Positions 48,024-56,287 of a DNA stretch of 64,000 bases are shown here, piece after piece. Source of the stretch: Psychroflexus planctonicus (lineage in GTDB: Bacteria; Bacteroidota; Bacteroidia; Flavobacteriales; Flavobacteriaceae). A model generated the notes under the pieces. The model had not been told where the DNA came from. It saw only the letters and a program-made list of their open reading frames with translations, and did not search any database. The stretch lies in contig NZ_BMGM01000001.1 in NCBI RefSeq assembly GCF_014640195.1, positions 62,001-126,000 on the forward strand, given 5' to 3'. Each line of letters opens with the position of its first letter. The first letter of the stretch is position 1. The translations under genes were made by a program, and so were the position numbers.

Positions 48024-48366
48024 TTAAATATGCCTTTAAATTTTGTACAGTAGATTTAGCGTTTCCTACAAAAATATGTTCTCCCTCAATAAAAACGGGT
48101 CTTTTTAAAAAGGTATAGTGTTCTAGTAGGAGATTTTTAAAATCTGCTTCTGATAACTGTTTTATATGCAACTCTTTTTTTCGGTAGAGTTGAGCTCTTT
48201 TGTTGAATAAGGCTTCATAAGAATTAGTGAGTTGATGTAATTCTTCTAATTGATTTTCAGTTAATGGATTTTCCTTGATATCTATTAATGTGCTTTCTTC
48301 TGGAAGATTTACTTCAGCAAGTATGCGTTTACACGTAGAACAAGTTGATAAATGATAGACTTTCAT
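48016..48366 (-). CDS. ArsC/Spx-family thioredoxin-fold reductase-like protein
   Basis: The 116-residue protein opens MKVYHLSTCSTCKRILAEVN with a CxxC pair (Cys9, Cys12) and ends with the KRPVFIEGEHIFVGNAKSTV segment shared by arsenate reductase-like ArsC and YffB/Spx proteins. True arsenate reductase activity is not supported by context. It lies one base after the 75-residue membrane protein gene. Confidence 0.85.
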   Translation of the reverse strand: MKVYHLSTCSTCKRILAEVNLPEESTLIDIKENPLTENQLEELHQLTNSYEALFNKRAQLYRKKELHIKQLSEADFKNLLLEHYTFLKRPVFIEGEHIFVGNAKSTVQNLKAYLND

Positions 48367-48367
48367 A

Positions 48368-48595
48368 TTAACTTGATTTAGTTCGATATGTTCGGTAAAT
48401 GTAGTATCCCAAACCGCCTATTAATAAATATGGAAAAGCCATTAAATATACAATTCCGTTGTTAATTCCTTCGGCTACACTTTTGTCTTGTTCACTTTCT
48501 AAAACTGCTCTACACATAGAACATTGTGCTTCAGCATCAACCCAAAAAAGGCTTAAAAGCAACAAGCTTAGTAGGTATTTATTATTCTTTTTCAT
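48368..48595 (-). CDS. Small Cys-containing membrane protein of the oxidase-assembly block
   Basis: The 75-residue product has a signal-like N-terminus (LLSLLLLSLFWVDAEAQ), a CSMCRAVLESEQDK motif directly after it and one transmembrane segment (YLMAFPYLLIGGLGYYIYRT). I know no functional name. The CxxC next to the membrane, plus position after SCO and DUF420 genes, suggests a redox or copper role in cytochrome oxidase assembly. This is inference. Confidence 0.75.
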   Translation of the reverse strand: MKKNNKYLLSLLLLSLFWVDAEAQCSMCRAVLESEQDKSVAEGINNGIVYLMAFPYLLIGGLGYYIYRTYRTKSS

Positions 48596-48614
48596 CTTAC
48601 TTCAAAATTACAAA

Positions 48615-49151
48615 TTAATAGTATGGCATCATGAACAAATACACCAAAACTCCTGTTATAGCCACATACATCCAAATAGGAAACGTCCAGCGTGCTATTT
48701 TTTTATGTTTTTGAAATTCTCCTGTAAGACCGCGATACATGGTAAATAGAACTAAAGGAATAATAATTCCTGATAAGACAATATGTGTAATTAAAATGAA
48801 GAAATAAATGTATTTTAAAATACCTTCTCCACCATAAGGAACTGGATCATGACTGATTTTTGAAATTACGTAACTTACTAAAAACACAACGGATAAAGCA
48901 AAGGCAGTTATCATAACACGTTTGTGCATTATATGATTTTTTCGTTTTATTAATGAAAAACCCATGGCGAGTAAAACTGCAGTTGAAGCATTAATGATGG
49001 CATGAAAAAAAGGAAAAGTACCTATTCTTAATCCAAGTAAATCAACTCGATTTTCTAAATTCATTAAAATCACTACAATGATAGGTACCAAAATAGACAG
49101 CGCTATAATTACAGGAACCATTACTTTATCTTTTGATGCTTTAGCTTCCAT
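48615..49151 (-). CDS. DUF420 family membrane protein
   Basis: The 178-residue protein has about five hydrophobic segments (VPVIIALSILVPIIVVILMN; FPFFHAIINASTAVLLAMGF; FILITHIVLSGIIIPLVLF) and histidines in transmembrane contexts (HKRVMITA, HIVLSG), which fits DUF420 (CtaM-like), tied to heme-copper oxidase maturation. It shares one base with the SCO gene upstream. Confidence 0.88.
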   Translation of the reverse strand: MEAKASKDKVMVPVIIALSILVPIIVVILMNLENRVDLLGLRIGTFPFFHAIINASTAVLLAMGFSLIKRKNHIMHKRVMITAFALSVVFLVSYVISKISHDPVPYGGEGILKYIYFFILITHIVLSGIIIPLVLFTMYRGLTGEFQKHKKIARWTFPIWMYVAITGVLVYLFMMPYY

Positions 49152-49837
49152 TATAAAAGTTTTTTGATGTCTTCAATTAAAATATCAATTTGTTGTTCAT
49201 TTCCATCGCCTTTATCTGGCTCATTGTAAGGAAGACTTCCTTGATAGTAAAGAATTGGGTTTCCATTTTTATCTCTTCTTGAACGCAAGAAACCATCTTT
49301 ATCTACTAGTGCAAAATAGCCTGCGTGTTCAAATCCACCCGGAGCATCTTCATTTTCAGCTGCGTAAGCATTAAAGCCTTCTCTGGCAATGGTGTATATT
49401 TGTTCTTGATTGCCTGTTAGCATGTGCCAATTGGCATGTTTAGCCCCTTTTTTTTGCATGTATTCTTTTAAAACTTCTGGCGTGTCATGTTTTGGATTTA
49501 TAGTAAACGAAGCGATACCGAAATCCATGTTTCCATAAAATTCATTTTGAACATGAACTAAATTATCATTCATTATTGGACAAATAGTTGGGCAAGTTGC
49601 AAAGAAAAATTCCACTACGTAAACCTTGCCTTGGTAGTCTTCATGAGTGATGGTTTCACCATCTTGATTGGTTAATTCAAATTCTGGAGCCCTGCGTTTC
49701 ACTTTTTCTCCGTCTTGATTTTCTACTTCTAAGTAGGCTAGCTCTTCTGTTGTGTACCTACTTGAATATTCTTTAACAGCCCAAATGCCGAAAATTAAGA
49801 CTATAAATGAAATTCCTATATACGATTTGCCTTTCAT
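49151..49837 (-). CDS. SCO1/SenC-family copper chaperone for cytochrome oxidase
   Basis: SCO proteins deliver copper to the CuA centre of cytochrome c oxidase subunit II. The 228-residue protein has an N-terminal membrane anchor (YIGISFIVLIFGIWAV), a thioredoxin fold with FFFATCPTICPIMN (Cys82, Cys86 as CxxxC) and the conserved copper histidine in FEHAGYFALVD. The SCO-like neighbour upstream lacks these cysteines. Confidence 0.93.
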   Translation of the reverse strand: MKGKSYIGISFIVLIFGIWAVKEYSSRYTTEELAYLEVENQDGEKVKRRAPEFELTNQDGETITHEDYQGKVYVVEFFFATCPTICPIMNDNLVHVQNEFYGNMDFGIASFTINPKHDTPEVLKEYMQKKGAKHANWHMLTGNQEQIYTIAREGFNAYAAENEDAPGGFEHAGYFALVDKDGFLRSRRDKNGNPILYYQGSLPYNEPDKGDGNEQQIDILIEDIKKLL

Positions 49838-49848
49838 AAATTCTTTAC

Positions 49849-50508
49849 TTATCTATCTGCTTTATATTTTTTTAATTCTAGACGATATTCTGCTAAAATC
49901 ACTTTTACATCGTCTACCATTTTATTGTTTAAATCTGCTATAGATTTCATGTTATAACCGTACATAACACCATAGTCTTTGTCATCATTTCTACCTCTTA
50001 AATTTCCTTTTTTATCAACGATAAAAGCCATTGGCGAATGATATTCATTTTTAAATGAAACTTGGTTATCGGTTAGATTCTGCAAAAACATCTGTGCTTC
50101 ATCTGAAGGAAGTTTTGCAAATTTCCAACTTTTAGCATCCGAAGTTAAATTGATTTCATAAATGAATTTTTGAACTTCTTCGGCTTGACTTTCATCTACT
50201 ATGCTTATCACTTGAAAATCCTGAAAATCTTTGTTTTTATCGTAGACTTTTTCTTTTAAATTAAAAGCAAAGGCTTTTTGAGTAGCAACGTCATCGCCTA
50301 AAAAAGTAAGGATGCTAATTTTATTTTCTAATGAAATAGGTTTTTCAGAATTTAGGCTTGGCAGTTCCTTTAAAACCAAAGCATCTTTATTAACCGTAGG
50401 TAAGTTTGCAAAGCTATGCACTGCTTTGGCAAAAAATAAATAAGTTACCAATGGAAGCACAAACAATACAATTAATACTGTATATTTTTTAACTTTTTTA
50501 GTTTGCAT
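49849..50508 (-). CDS. SCO-like/thioredoxin-like membrane-anchored protein without the CxxxC motif
   Basis: The 219-residue protein is anchored by an N-terminal segment (YTVLIVLFVLPLVTYLFF) and has a periplasmic domain whose order resembles the SCO fold: KISILTFLGDDVATQKAFAF where a redox centre would be, then PMAFIVDKKGNLRGRNDD, like the VDKDGFLRSRRD block of the SCO neighbour. Neither cysteines nor the copper histidine are present. It probably arose by duplication of SCO, now with a structural or partner role. Confidence 0.65.
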   Translation of the reverse strand: MQTKKVKKYTVLIVLFVLPLVTYLFFAKAVHSFANLPTVNKDALVLKELPSLNSEKPISLENKISILTFLGDDVATQKAFAFNLKEKVYDKNKDFQDFQVISIVDESQAEEVQKFIYEINLTSDAKSWKFAKLPSDEAQMFLQNLTDNQVSFKNEYHSPMAFIVDKKGNLRGRNDDKDYGVMYGYNMKSIADLNNKMVDDVKVILAEYRLELKKYKADR

Positions 50509-50560
50509 TTGGTGTTTTTAAGTGAATTTAATTGCGTTTCAATCTTCTGCAAAAATAACA

Positions 50561-50586
50561 AAAGGCGATATTAAAATACCGCCTTT
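50561..50586 (-). terminator. Terminator-like hairpin after the subunit IV gene
   Basis: On the minus strand AAAGGCGGTATT pairs with AATATCGCCTTT (one mismatch), followed by a T-rich stretch. It lies 27 nt after the subunit IV stop and divides the oxidase genes from the SCO/DUF420 genes. Confidence 0.7.
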
Positions 50587-50612
50587 GTAAATGTTTTAAC
50601 CTTGGTTGATAA

Positions 50613-50972
50613 TTAAAAATCCCAAGTAATATATCCATTAGTGTATACATCTTGAATGTATCCACCTTCTATTAGTAAAATTGCAATTAAGTAACAAATT
50701 AAGAAAACACCTGTCCAAACTACAGTTCTTCTTAAGCCAGCAGATTCGTGCTCCATATGCATAAATGCCCAAGTAATGTAATAGGCTTTTACAATGGTAA
50801 GAATTATGAAAATCCAATTAAGTAAGGATAGTGCGACAAAATCGTTATAAACTAAAAACTCTGGTTTTATAATCCCTAAAATAACTTCTACAATTGTAAG
50901 TAAAGATAATATTCCGAAAACCTGCCAAATTCTTTTGGTTGCTCCTTCGTGATGATGTGTATCGTGTGCCAT
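50613..50972 (-). CDS. Cytochrome c oxidase subunit IV family protein
   Basis: The 119-residue membrane protein has three hydrophobic segments (IWQVFGILSLLTIVEVILGI; LNWIFIILTIVKAYYITWAF; VVWTGVFLICYLIAILLI) and the HMEHES motif after the second one, matching the prokaryotic subunit IV (CtaF/CyoD-like) family. It follows the long subunit III gene by 25 nt. The N-terminus is rich in histidine (AHDTHHHEGA). Confidence 0.88.
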   Translation of the reverse strand: MAHDTHHHEGATKRIWQVFGILSLLTIVEVILGIIKPEFLVYNDFVALSLLNWIFIILTIVKAYYITWAFMHMEHESAGLRRTVVWTGVFLICYLIAILLIEGGYIQDVYTNGYITWDF

Positions 50973-50997
50973 AATTAAGTGCTTTGGAAAATAAATA

Positions 50998-51981
50998 TTA
51001 AACTAGATAGAAGAATGTAAATACAAACACCCAAACTAAATCTACAAAGTGCCAATATAAACCAACTTTTTCTACCATTTCGTAAGAACCTCTTTTCTCG
51101 TAAGTGCCAATAAGTACATTAAAAAATACAATAATTAAAATAAGTACTCCAGATAACACGTGAAATCCGTGGAATCCTGTTATAAAGAAAAAGAAATCTG
51201 CGAACAATGGCGCGCCATACTCGTTATTAGAAAGGTTTGCACCTAGGATGATGCTTTTTCCTGTTTCGTCTAATACTTTTACGGATTCTTCTCTATCTAA
51301 AACAGTCTTTTCTCCACGTTCATTTAATTGCATTGTTCTCACCAACAAGTTTTCATCTTGTTTAAATGCTGTTTTTAAATCTTCAATATCGTAGGCTATT
51401 AATTCGCTTTCTGAAGCGTACCAAAGTCCATTTTTAGCTTCGTGTGTTGTTCTTGTTCTTTCAGCAACTGGCGTAAAAGCTTCAATATCTACTCGCTTTC
51501 CATCAGCATCGACAAATTGTAAGATTTTTCCTGAAGTAGTTTCTACTGCGCCGTATTCACCTTTAATGAAATTTTTCCATTCCCATGCTTGAGAACCTAG
51601 AAAAATAGCCCCACCTAAAATGGTTAGCGCCATGTAAGTAACCACCTTGCTTTTTTGCATTCTATGTCCTGCATCTACAGCTAGCACCATGGTTACAGAA
51701 GAAAATATCAAGATAAATGTCATTAAGGCTACATAATACATTGGTGCATCGGTACCGTGTAAAAAAGGGAAGTGATTAAACACTTCGTCAGCGATAGGCC
51801 ATTCATTTATAAATTTGAATCTTGAAAAACCGTAAGCAGCAAGGAAACCAGAAAAAGTTAATGCATCAGATGTTATAAAAAACCACATCATTAATTTTCC
51901 GTAGCTTGCTTTTAGCGGTTGGTTACCTCCGCCCCATGTTTTTCCTTCAGTACCTGTTTGTGCAACAGCAGTAGTATCCAT
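50998..51981 (-). CDS. Cytochrome c oxidase subunit III with a large soluble insertion
   Basis: This is subunit III of a heme-copper oxidase, in the inner membrane. Conserved blocks are GKLMMWFFITSDALTFSGFL, the glutamate-containing SQAWEWKNFIKGEYG, FFITGFHGFHVLSGVLI and YWHFVDLVWVFVFTFFYLV. Between transmembrane segments there is an inserted stretch of about 120 residues (141-260) that subunit III normally lacks; it is hydrophilic and mixed in charge. The gene follows a second, shorter subunit III. Confidence 0.92.
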   Translation of the reverse strand: MDTTAVAQTGTEGKTWGGGNQPLKASYGKLMMWFFITSDALTFSGFLAAYGFSRFKFINEWPIADEVFNHFPFLHGTDAPMYYVALMTFILIFSSVTMVLAVDAGHRMQKSKVVTYMALTILGGAIFLGSQAWEWKNFIKGEYGAVETTSGKILQFVDADGKRVDIEAFTPVAERTRTTHEAKNGLWYASESELIAYDIEDLKTAFKQDENLLVRTMQLNERGEKTVLDREESVKVLDETGKSIILGANLSNNEYGAPLFADFFFFITGFHGFHVLSGVLILIIVFFNVLIGTYEKRGSYEMVEKVGLYWHFVDLVWVFVFTFFYLV

Positions 51982-52020
51982 ATACTTTAATATTAGTTAG
52001 CGCAAAAATAGTTATTTTAT

Positions 52021-52605
52021 TTATCCTAAGAAATATATAAAAAAGAAAAAAAGGAACAGCCACAACAAATCTACAAAGTGCCAAAAAGTGGCACCCATCT
52101 CAAAACCAAGCATTTGTCCTTTTTTGTATTTATTTTTAAAATGATTATAAATAAGGACGATTAAAACTATCATCCCTGATGCAATATGTACAACATGTAA
52201 GAAAGCGATTAGGTAAATATAAGAAGCGGTAACATTGCTAGAGCTTCCTGTAAAATAATAGCCTTCTTCTGTGATGGACTGAAATCCTGAGAATTGAAGA
52301 ATTATAAAAACTAAGCCTAACAAAAATGTAAGTATAATTGCAAAGTTAGCTTGCTTTCTCTTTTCATTTAAGATGGCTTTTTTGGCGTAAATTAAACTTA
52401 AACTACTTAGTATGATAAGTAGCGTGCTCCACATAAATGCATTAGGTAGCTGAAAATCGTCTACCCAATCTGGACGGCTACTGCTAACAATAAACGCAGA
52501 AGTTAAGCCTGCAAATGTCATAGACAAGCTAATTATACCAAACCACAGCATCATCTTTTTTGCTCGGTATCTTTTTTCTGCATCAGATTTATTCTCTATT
52601 CCCAT
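52021..52605 (-). CDS. Cytochrome c oxidase subunit III (short)
   Basis: The 194-residue protein shows five hydrophobic segments with the family patterns KMMLWFGIISLSMTFAGLTS, LIAFLHVVHIASGMIVLIVL and FEMGATFWHFVDLLWLFLFF. It is a normal, compact subunit III. Its start overlaps the end of cyoE by 10 bases, suggesting coupled translation. Two subunit III genes in a row are common in Flavobacteriia. Confidence 0.9.
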   Translation of the reverse strand: MGIENKSDAEKRYRAKKMMLWFGIISLSMTFAGLTSAFIVSSSRPDWVDDFQLPNAFMWSTLLIILSSLSLIYAKKAILNEKRKQANFAIILTFLLGLVFIILQFSGFQSITEEGYYFTGSSSNVTASYIYLIAFLHVVHIASGMIVLIVLIYNHFKNKYKKGQMLGFEMGATFWHFVDLLWLFLFFFFIYFLG

Positions 52606-53498
52606 TCTCTAACAATTTTATCAAGTACAAAAACCAACTGCATCATTGTAATATATGTAACGCTAGCTAACATTAATTGCTTAGCGTTTTTTTCGGCTCT
52701 AAATTTATAAAGTTGAATAGCATGATATAGCATAAATAAGCCAAGCGCCAATACTATTGAAGCTCCCAAATAAGATAAACGCAAACTACCTGTTATTCCC
52801 AACACCGGTATAAGTGAAATTAAAATAGTCCATACCGTGTACAATACAATTTGTAAAGCTGTTGATGAATCTCTCTTACCTGTTGGCAACATAAAAAATC
52901 CACCTTTTTTATAGTCGTTATATAGCCACCAACCTAGCGCCCAAAAATGAGGAAACTGCCAAAAAAATTGAATCATAAATAAGGTTCCTGCTTCTATGCT
53001 AAATTCTCCCGTTGCTGCCACCCATCCTAACATAAATGGAATTGCTCCTGGGAAAGCACCAACAAAAACAGATAGTGGTGTTTTTGTTTTTAAAGGTGTA
53101 TATATACTAACATAAAGAAAAATAGAAATAGCTCCAAAAAGCGCAGTTATAGGATTAATAGTATAGAGCAAAAACAAACCAAGAGCTGCTAAAACAGAAG
53201 CAACAGCAAAAGCAGTATTTACACTCATTCTACCAGATGGGATTGGTCTATTTTTTGTTCTATCCATCAAAGCATCTAAATCTCTTTCTATAATTTGATT
53301 ATAGGCATTAGATGCACCAACCATAGCATATCCACCAATGGTTAACAAAATAACTTCTGAAATTTGAAATGTTTCAGCACCTAGAAAATATCCTGCAACA
53401 GAAGAAAATACAACACTTAATGCCAAACGCATTTTAGTGATGGTCTTAAAGTCTTGAAACAAACTTGTAATGGAGTTGTATGTAAGATTATCAGGCAA
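52596..53498 (-). CDS. cyoE: Protoheme IX farnesyltransferase (heme O synthase)
   Basis: CyoE/CtaB adds a farnesyl chain to heme B to make heme O, the precursor of heme A. The 300-residue UbiA-type protein has the metal-diphosphate motif NAYNQIIERDLDALMDRTKN (NxxxxxRxxDxxxDR) and the second block YKKGGFFMLPTGKRDSS in the expected place. It opens the oxidase operon, and a good promoter precedes it. Confidence 0.95.
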   Translation of the reverse strand: MPDNLTYNSITSLFQDFKTITKMRLALSVVFSSVAGYFLGAETFQISEVILLTIGGYAMVGASNAYNQIIERDLDALMDRTKNRPIPSGRMSVNTAFAVASVLAALGLFLLYTINPITALFGAISIFLYVSIYTPLKTKTPLSVFVGAFPGAIPFMLGWVAATGEFSIEAGTLFMIQFFWQFPHFWALGWWLYNDYKKGGFFMLPTGKRDSSTALQIVLYTVWTILISLIPVLGITGSLRLSYLGASIVLALGLFMLYHAIQLYKFRAEKNAKQLMLASVTYITMMQLVFVLDKIVREWE

Positions 53499-53518
53499 AA
53501 ATGCAGATATTTTTTTTG

Positions 53519-53548
53519 CAAAGATACTGCTAAAAAGTGTTTTACAAA
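53519..53548 (-). promoter_or_regulatory. Promoter of the cyoE-cytochrome oxidase operon
   Basis: On the minus strand TTTG (complement of 53545-53548), an 18-nt spacer and TATCTTTG (complement of 53519-53526) match the Bacteroidota consensus. The -7 element is 20 nt before the cyoE ATG. Confidence 0.8.
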
Positions 53549-53597
53549 GGGGAAGACTTCGTTAATATTACCTTCTTAGCTTAAGCTTAAGTTTATT

Positions 53598-55676
53598 TTA
53601 GTAATCGTAATACCAGTTGAAGATGTCTGTCCTAAAACCTAGGTTTAACCAAGATGTATTGCGATCGAAATTACGGCTATTATTTTCTGCAATATCAAAT
53701 TTTCGCTGTATTAGATTTAAATATACTTTTAAATTGGTTGTAGGATTAACTATATATCCAACTTCTAATTCTCCGTAATACGAATTTGCTTTATTTCCTT
53801 GACCAATTTCAATTTCAGTGTCTCCTACTCGGTCGCGTTCATCCCCGAATAAATCTGAGCCATAAAACGGATTGCTGTCTGCGGAAGGCTCAAATCCACG
53901 TTCTCCAAGAATGAACTTAGCGTGACCGTAAAATCGGTCTTTTTTATAACGGGCGATCAGTATAATTTCTCTGAAGTTAGCTCCCCACAAATGAGCCATA
54001 GATTGATTGTTGTGTGTATAATGCAAAGAAAGCGTATTATGCGAATATGTATAAGGTCTAACTTGGTTATATTCCATTTGAAAATACAAGTTTTTCACTT
54101 TAAAAGCATCAAAGTATTTAAAACCCAATTGCAAGCCAAATTTATTTTTCCAACTTTTATTCATTGCAGTAACGTCTTCAACTGAAAGTTCGTCTATTAA
54201 TACTTGACCATAGGTATTAAATTTATTGCTCCATTTGTATTTATAACTCAAACCAATCATAGATTTGCCTGACCGCGTTCCTGTTGCATATTCTACCATA
54301 TTATAAAATATAACAGGATTTAAAAAGTTCCAATCGAAACCTCGGTTAGGTTCACTTTCAAATAAAGCAGTTTCAAACAATCCAATATTTAAACGCTCCG
54401 TTACATTGTAGCTTAAATAATGGGTTGCCATGTATTTTGTAGTGTAAGCACCACCTTCTGTTAAGGTATTTAGGTTTCTTGGTGCAGACCAAATACTGGT
54501 ATATTTAAACTTCCAAAAAGTGGTGTTCATTTTAAAATAAGCATTCGGACTTGCATTGTCGCTTAAAAATAAGGAACGGTATCCATCACCAATGAAGTTT
54601 TTCCCTGTCCCGAATTGCAAATCTAAAAAGTTTGTAGCTTCATAGTTTAAGTAACCTTCTACAACTGGATAATCAAAACCACTGCCTCGAAAGGACTCTC
54701 CTATTCCTCGGCCAGGCACTAAGACACTATTTGTTCCTTCTCTACCTAAACTTCGAGCTAAGTCGTTGTAATATCCTGCAAATTTTCCTTGACTCTCGTA
54801 TATAACGCTATAAAAATTTAATTTTTCGCCTAAACCACCTTGTATAATTCCAGCTCGTGTGTTGTTGTAGGTAGTAAAATTTTCTTCTGCATCTCTACCT
54901 ATTTGTAGATCTGCAGCAATATCAAAAGTAAACCAATAATCTTCTCCTTGAATGCGGGCTGTATTTTCATTAAAAAACTTTCTACCAAACCAAGATTTTT
55001 TATCGTAAAAGAGTTTTTCATTTTCTTCAGCTATGTCGTAGTATGGTTTTACCTCACTATATTTAAATGGCTTTGAAGATGTGTGCGCATTAGTACCAAT
55101 CAGGTTCATTTCAGAATCGAAACGATTGTAAAATTCATGAGAAAGTGGAATATTTAAAGCACTACTAGCTTGCTTATTTTGATAAGGTAAATTGATGATT
55201 TGCTGGTATTCATCCTGAAAAGATTTTCTTTGAGGCTGAATAATGGTTTCGGTCTTAGTTTCTTTCTGGTAATTTGAACGAAGTGGAATTCTTAATGGCG
55301 TTCTAAATTGAAAGTAAGTAGGTTTACCATCGTAAGTGGCTGGTTCGAGTTTGGGCATTTTATCAAAGGCTTCCTGAAGTGCTTGTTTTACTTCATCAAA
55401 GTCCGCTTCAATATAAATAATTTGAAAAATACCTTCTTTATCTACTTCAAAAATAAGCGATGCGCTTCCTTCATATTCTTCTTCTGAAATGATATCTGGC
55501 TCTTCATAATTAGCATAAAGCGCTTGTTGAAACGCTTTCCTAAAACAACTTTGTTCTTCGGCAACGCTTACCTCTTTACAAGCTTCGAAACGCGGATAAC
55601 TTTTAATAAGTATGCCATTTTGAGCAACAGTTACAATTGTAAATAAACCAAAAAGAACTGATAAAATATTTTTCAT
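53598..55676 (-). CDS. remB: RemB-like gliding-motility outer-membrane protein
   Basis: The 692-residue protein has a signal peptide (MKNILSVLFGLFTIVTVAQ) and an N-terminal domain of about 120 residues with a PRFEACKE motif and a second cysteine. A long C-terminal region of beta-strand character (LNIGLFETALFESEPNRGFDWN-type blocks) follows and ends in an aromatic residue, consistent with an outer-membrane barrel. Gene order sprA-gcvH-VanZ-tonB-...-remB agrees with the Flavobacterium johnsoniae locus as I remember it, where RemB is needed for normal gliding. The name rests on this order and the domain layout; the molecular role is unknown. The N-terminal domain resembles those of the two preceding genes. 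Confidence 0.72.
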   Translation of the reverse strand: MKNILSVLFGLFTIVTVAQNGILIKSYPRFEACKEVSVAEEQSCFRKAFQQALYANYEEPDIISEEEYEGSASLIFEVDKEGIFQIIYIEADFDEVKQALQEAFDKMPKLEPATYDGKPTYFQFRTPLRIPLRSNYQKETKTETIIQPQRKSFQDEYQQIINLPYQNKQASSALNIPLSHEFYNRFDSEMNLIGTNAHTSSKPFKYSEVKPYYDIAEENEKLFYDKKSWFGRKFFNENTARIQGEDYWFTFDIAADLQIGRDAEENFTTYNNTRAGIIQGGLGEKLNFYSVIYESQGKFAGYYNDLARSLGREGTNSVLVPGRGIGESFRGSGFDYPVVEGYLNYEATNFLDLQFGTGKNFIGDGYRSLFLSDNASPNAYFKMNTTFWKFKYTSIWSAPRNLNTLTEGGAYTTKYMATHYLSYNVTERLNIGLFETALFESEPNRGFDWNFLNPVIFYNMVEYATGTRSGKSMIGLSYKYKWSNKFNTYGQVLIDELSVEDVTAMNKSWKNKFGLQLGFKYFDAFKVKNLYFQMEYNQVRPYTYSHNTLSLHYTHNNQSMAHLWGANFREIILIARYKKDRFYGHAKFILGERGFEPSADSNPFYGSDLFGDERDRVGDTEIEIGQGNKANSYYGELEVGYIVNPTTNLKVYLNLIQRKFDIAENNSRNFDRNTSWLNLGFRTDIFNWYYDY

Positions 55677-55746
55677 AGGATAACTTGCTTAGCAATTAGC
55701 AAATTAACACAATTTAACTCAAATTGCTTCAAAAAAGTAGCACTGC

Positions 55747-56226
55747 TTAAGAATTTTCTTTTTCAGGGTCAGGATAGCTAAATTCCAAATCTATTTCAAG
55801 ATCGTTTTTACTATTTGGGCTGTTGCGCTTAAGTTTATAATTTACTTCAAAATTAAACTCTACAGGTCTATCTTTATCGTTTAAAACTGCTTTCAATTTT
55901 GGAAGTTTTTCTACAGCTCTACTTATAGCTAGAAAAATTGGAGATTCTGGAGTATCATAACTTAGTTGTTTTATAACTCCTCTTCTATCTACCAAATAAG
56001 TTCCTTTTGTTTCTCTTTGGTAAGTGTAATCTGAAGCAATTTCTGTTTCTTTATAGGCTTCTTTAAACATCTTTCTGAAGTTATTTTCGAAACAAGATTT
56101 GCCAGCTTGGTCATCGGTTTCACATTCTTCAAATTGTGGAAACTTTGGTTTGCTTTCAGCATCTTCTTGCGCTATTGACACTTGAAAAAAACCTATTAAT
56201 AGAATTAATATGTATTGTATTTTCAT
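55747..56226 (-). CDS. Periplasmic TonB_C-like small protein
   Basis: The 159-residue product has a signal peptide (MKIQYILILLIGFFQVSIAQ) and one domain reading PKFPQFEECETDDQAGKSCF, then YLVDRRGVIKQLSYDTPE and VEKLPKLKAVLNDKDRPVEF. The PxFxxC...Cf opening and the strand pattern xxVDRRGxIKxL resemble the C-terminal domain of the adjacent TonB and the N-terminus of the RemB-like protein. It lacks any transmembrane anchor and has no known function. Confidence 0.72.
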   Translation of the reverse strand: MKIQYILILLIGFFQVSIAQEDAESKPKFPQFEECETDDQAGKSCFENNFRKMFKEAYKETEIASDYTYQRETKGTYLVDRRGVIKQLSYDTPESPIFLAISRAVEKLPKLKAVLNDKDRPVEFNFEVNYKLKRNSPNSKNDLEIDLEFSYPDPEKENS

Positions 56227-56241
56227 GGGGTATAATTAAAA

Positions 56242-56266
56242 TTAACCCGAACAATGTTCGGGTTAA
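56242..56266 (-). terminator. Hairpin between tonB and the TonB_C-like gene
   Basis: Perfect 11-bp inverted repeat (TTAACCCGAAC, loop, complement) followed on the minus strand by a T-rich but interrupted stretch. It lies 21 nt after the tonB stop and may attenuate transcription into the two downstream genes. Confidence 0.55.
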
Positions 56267-56287
56267 GTGGTAATTTAAATTATAATT

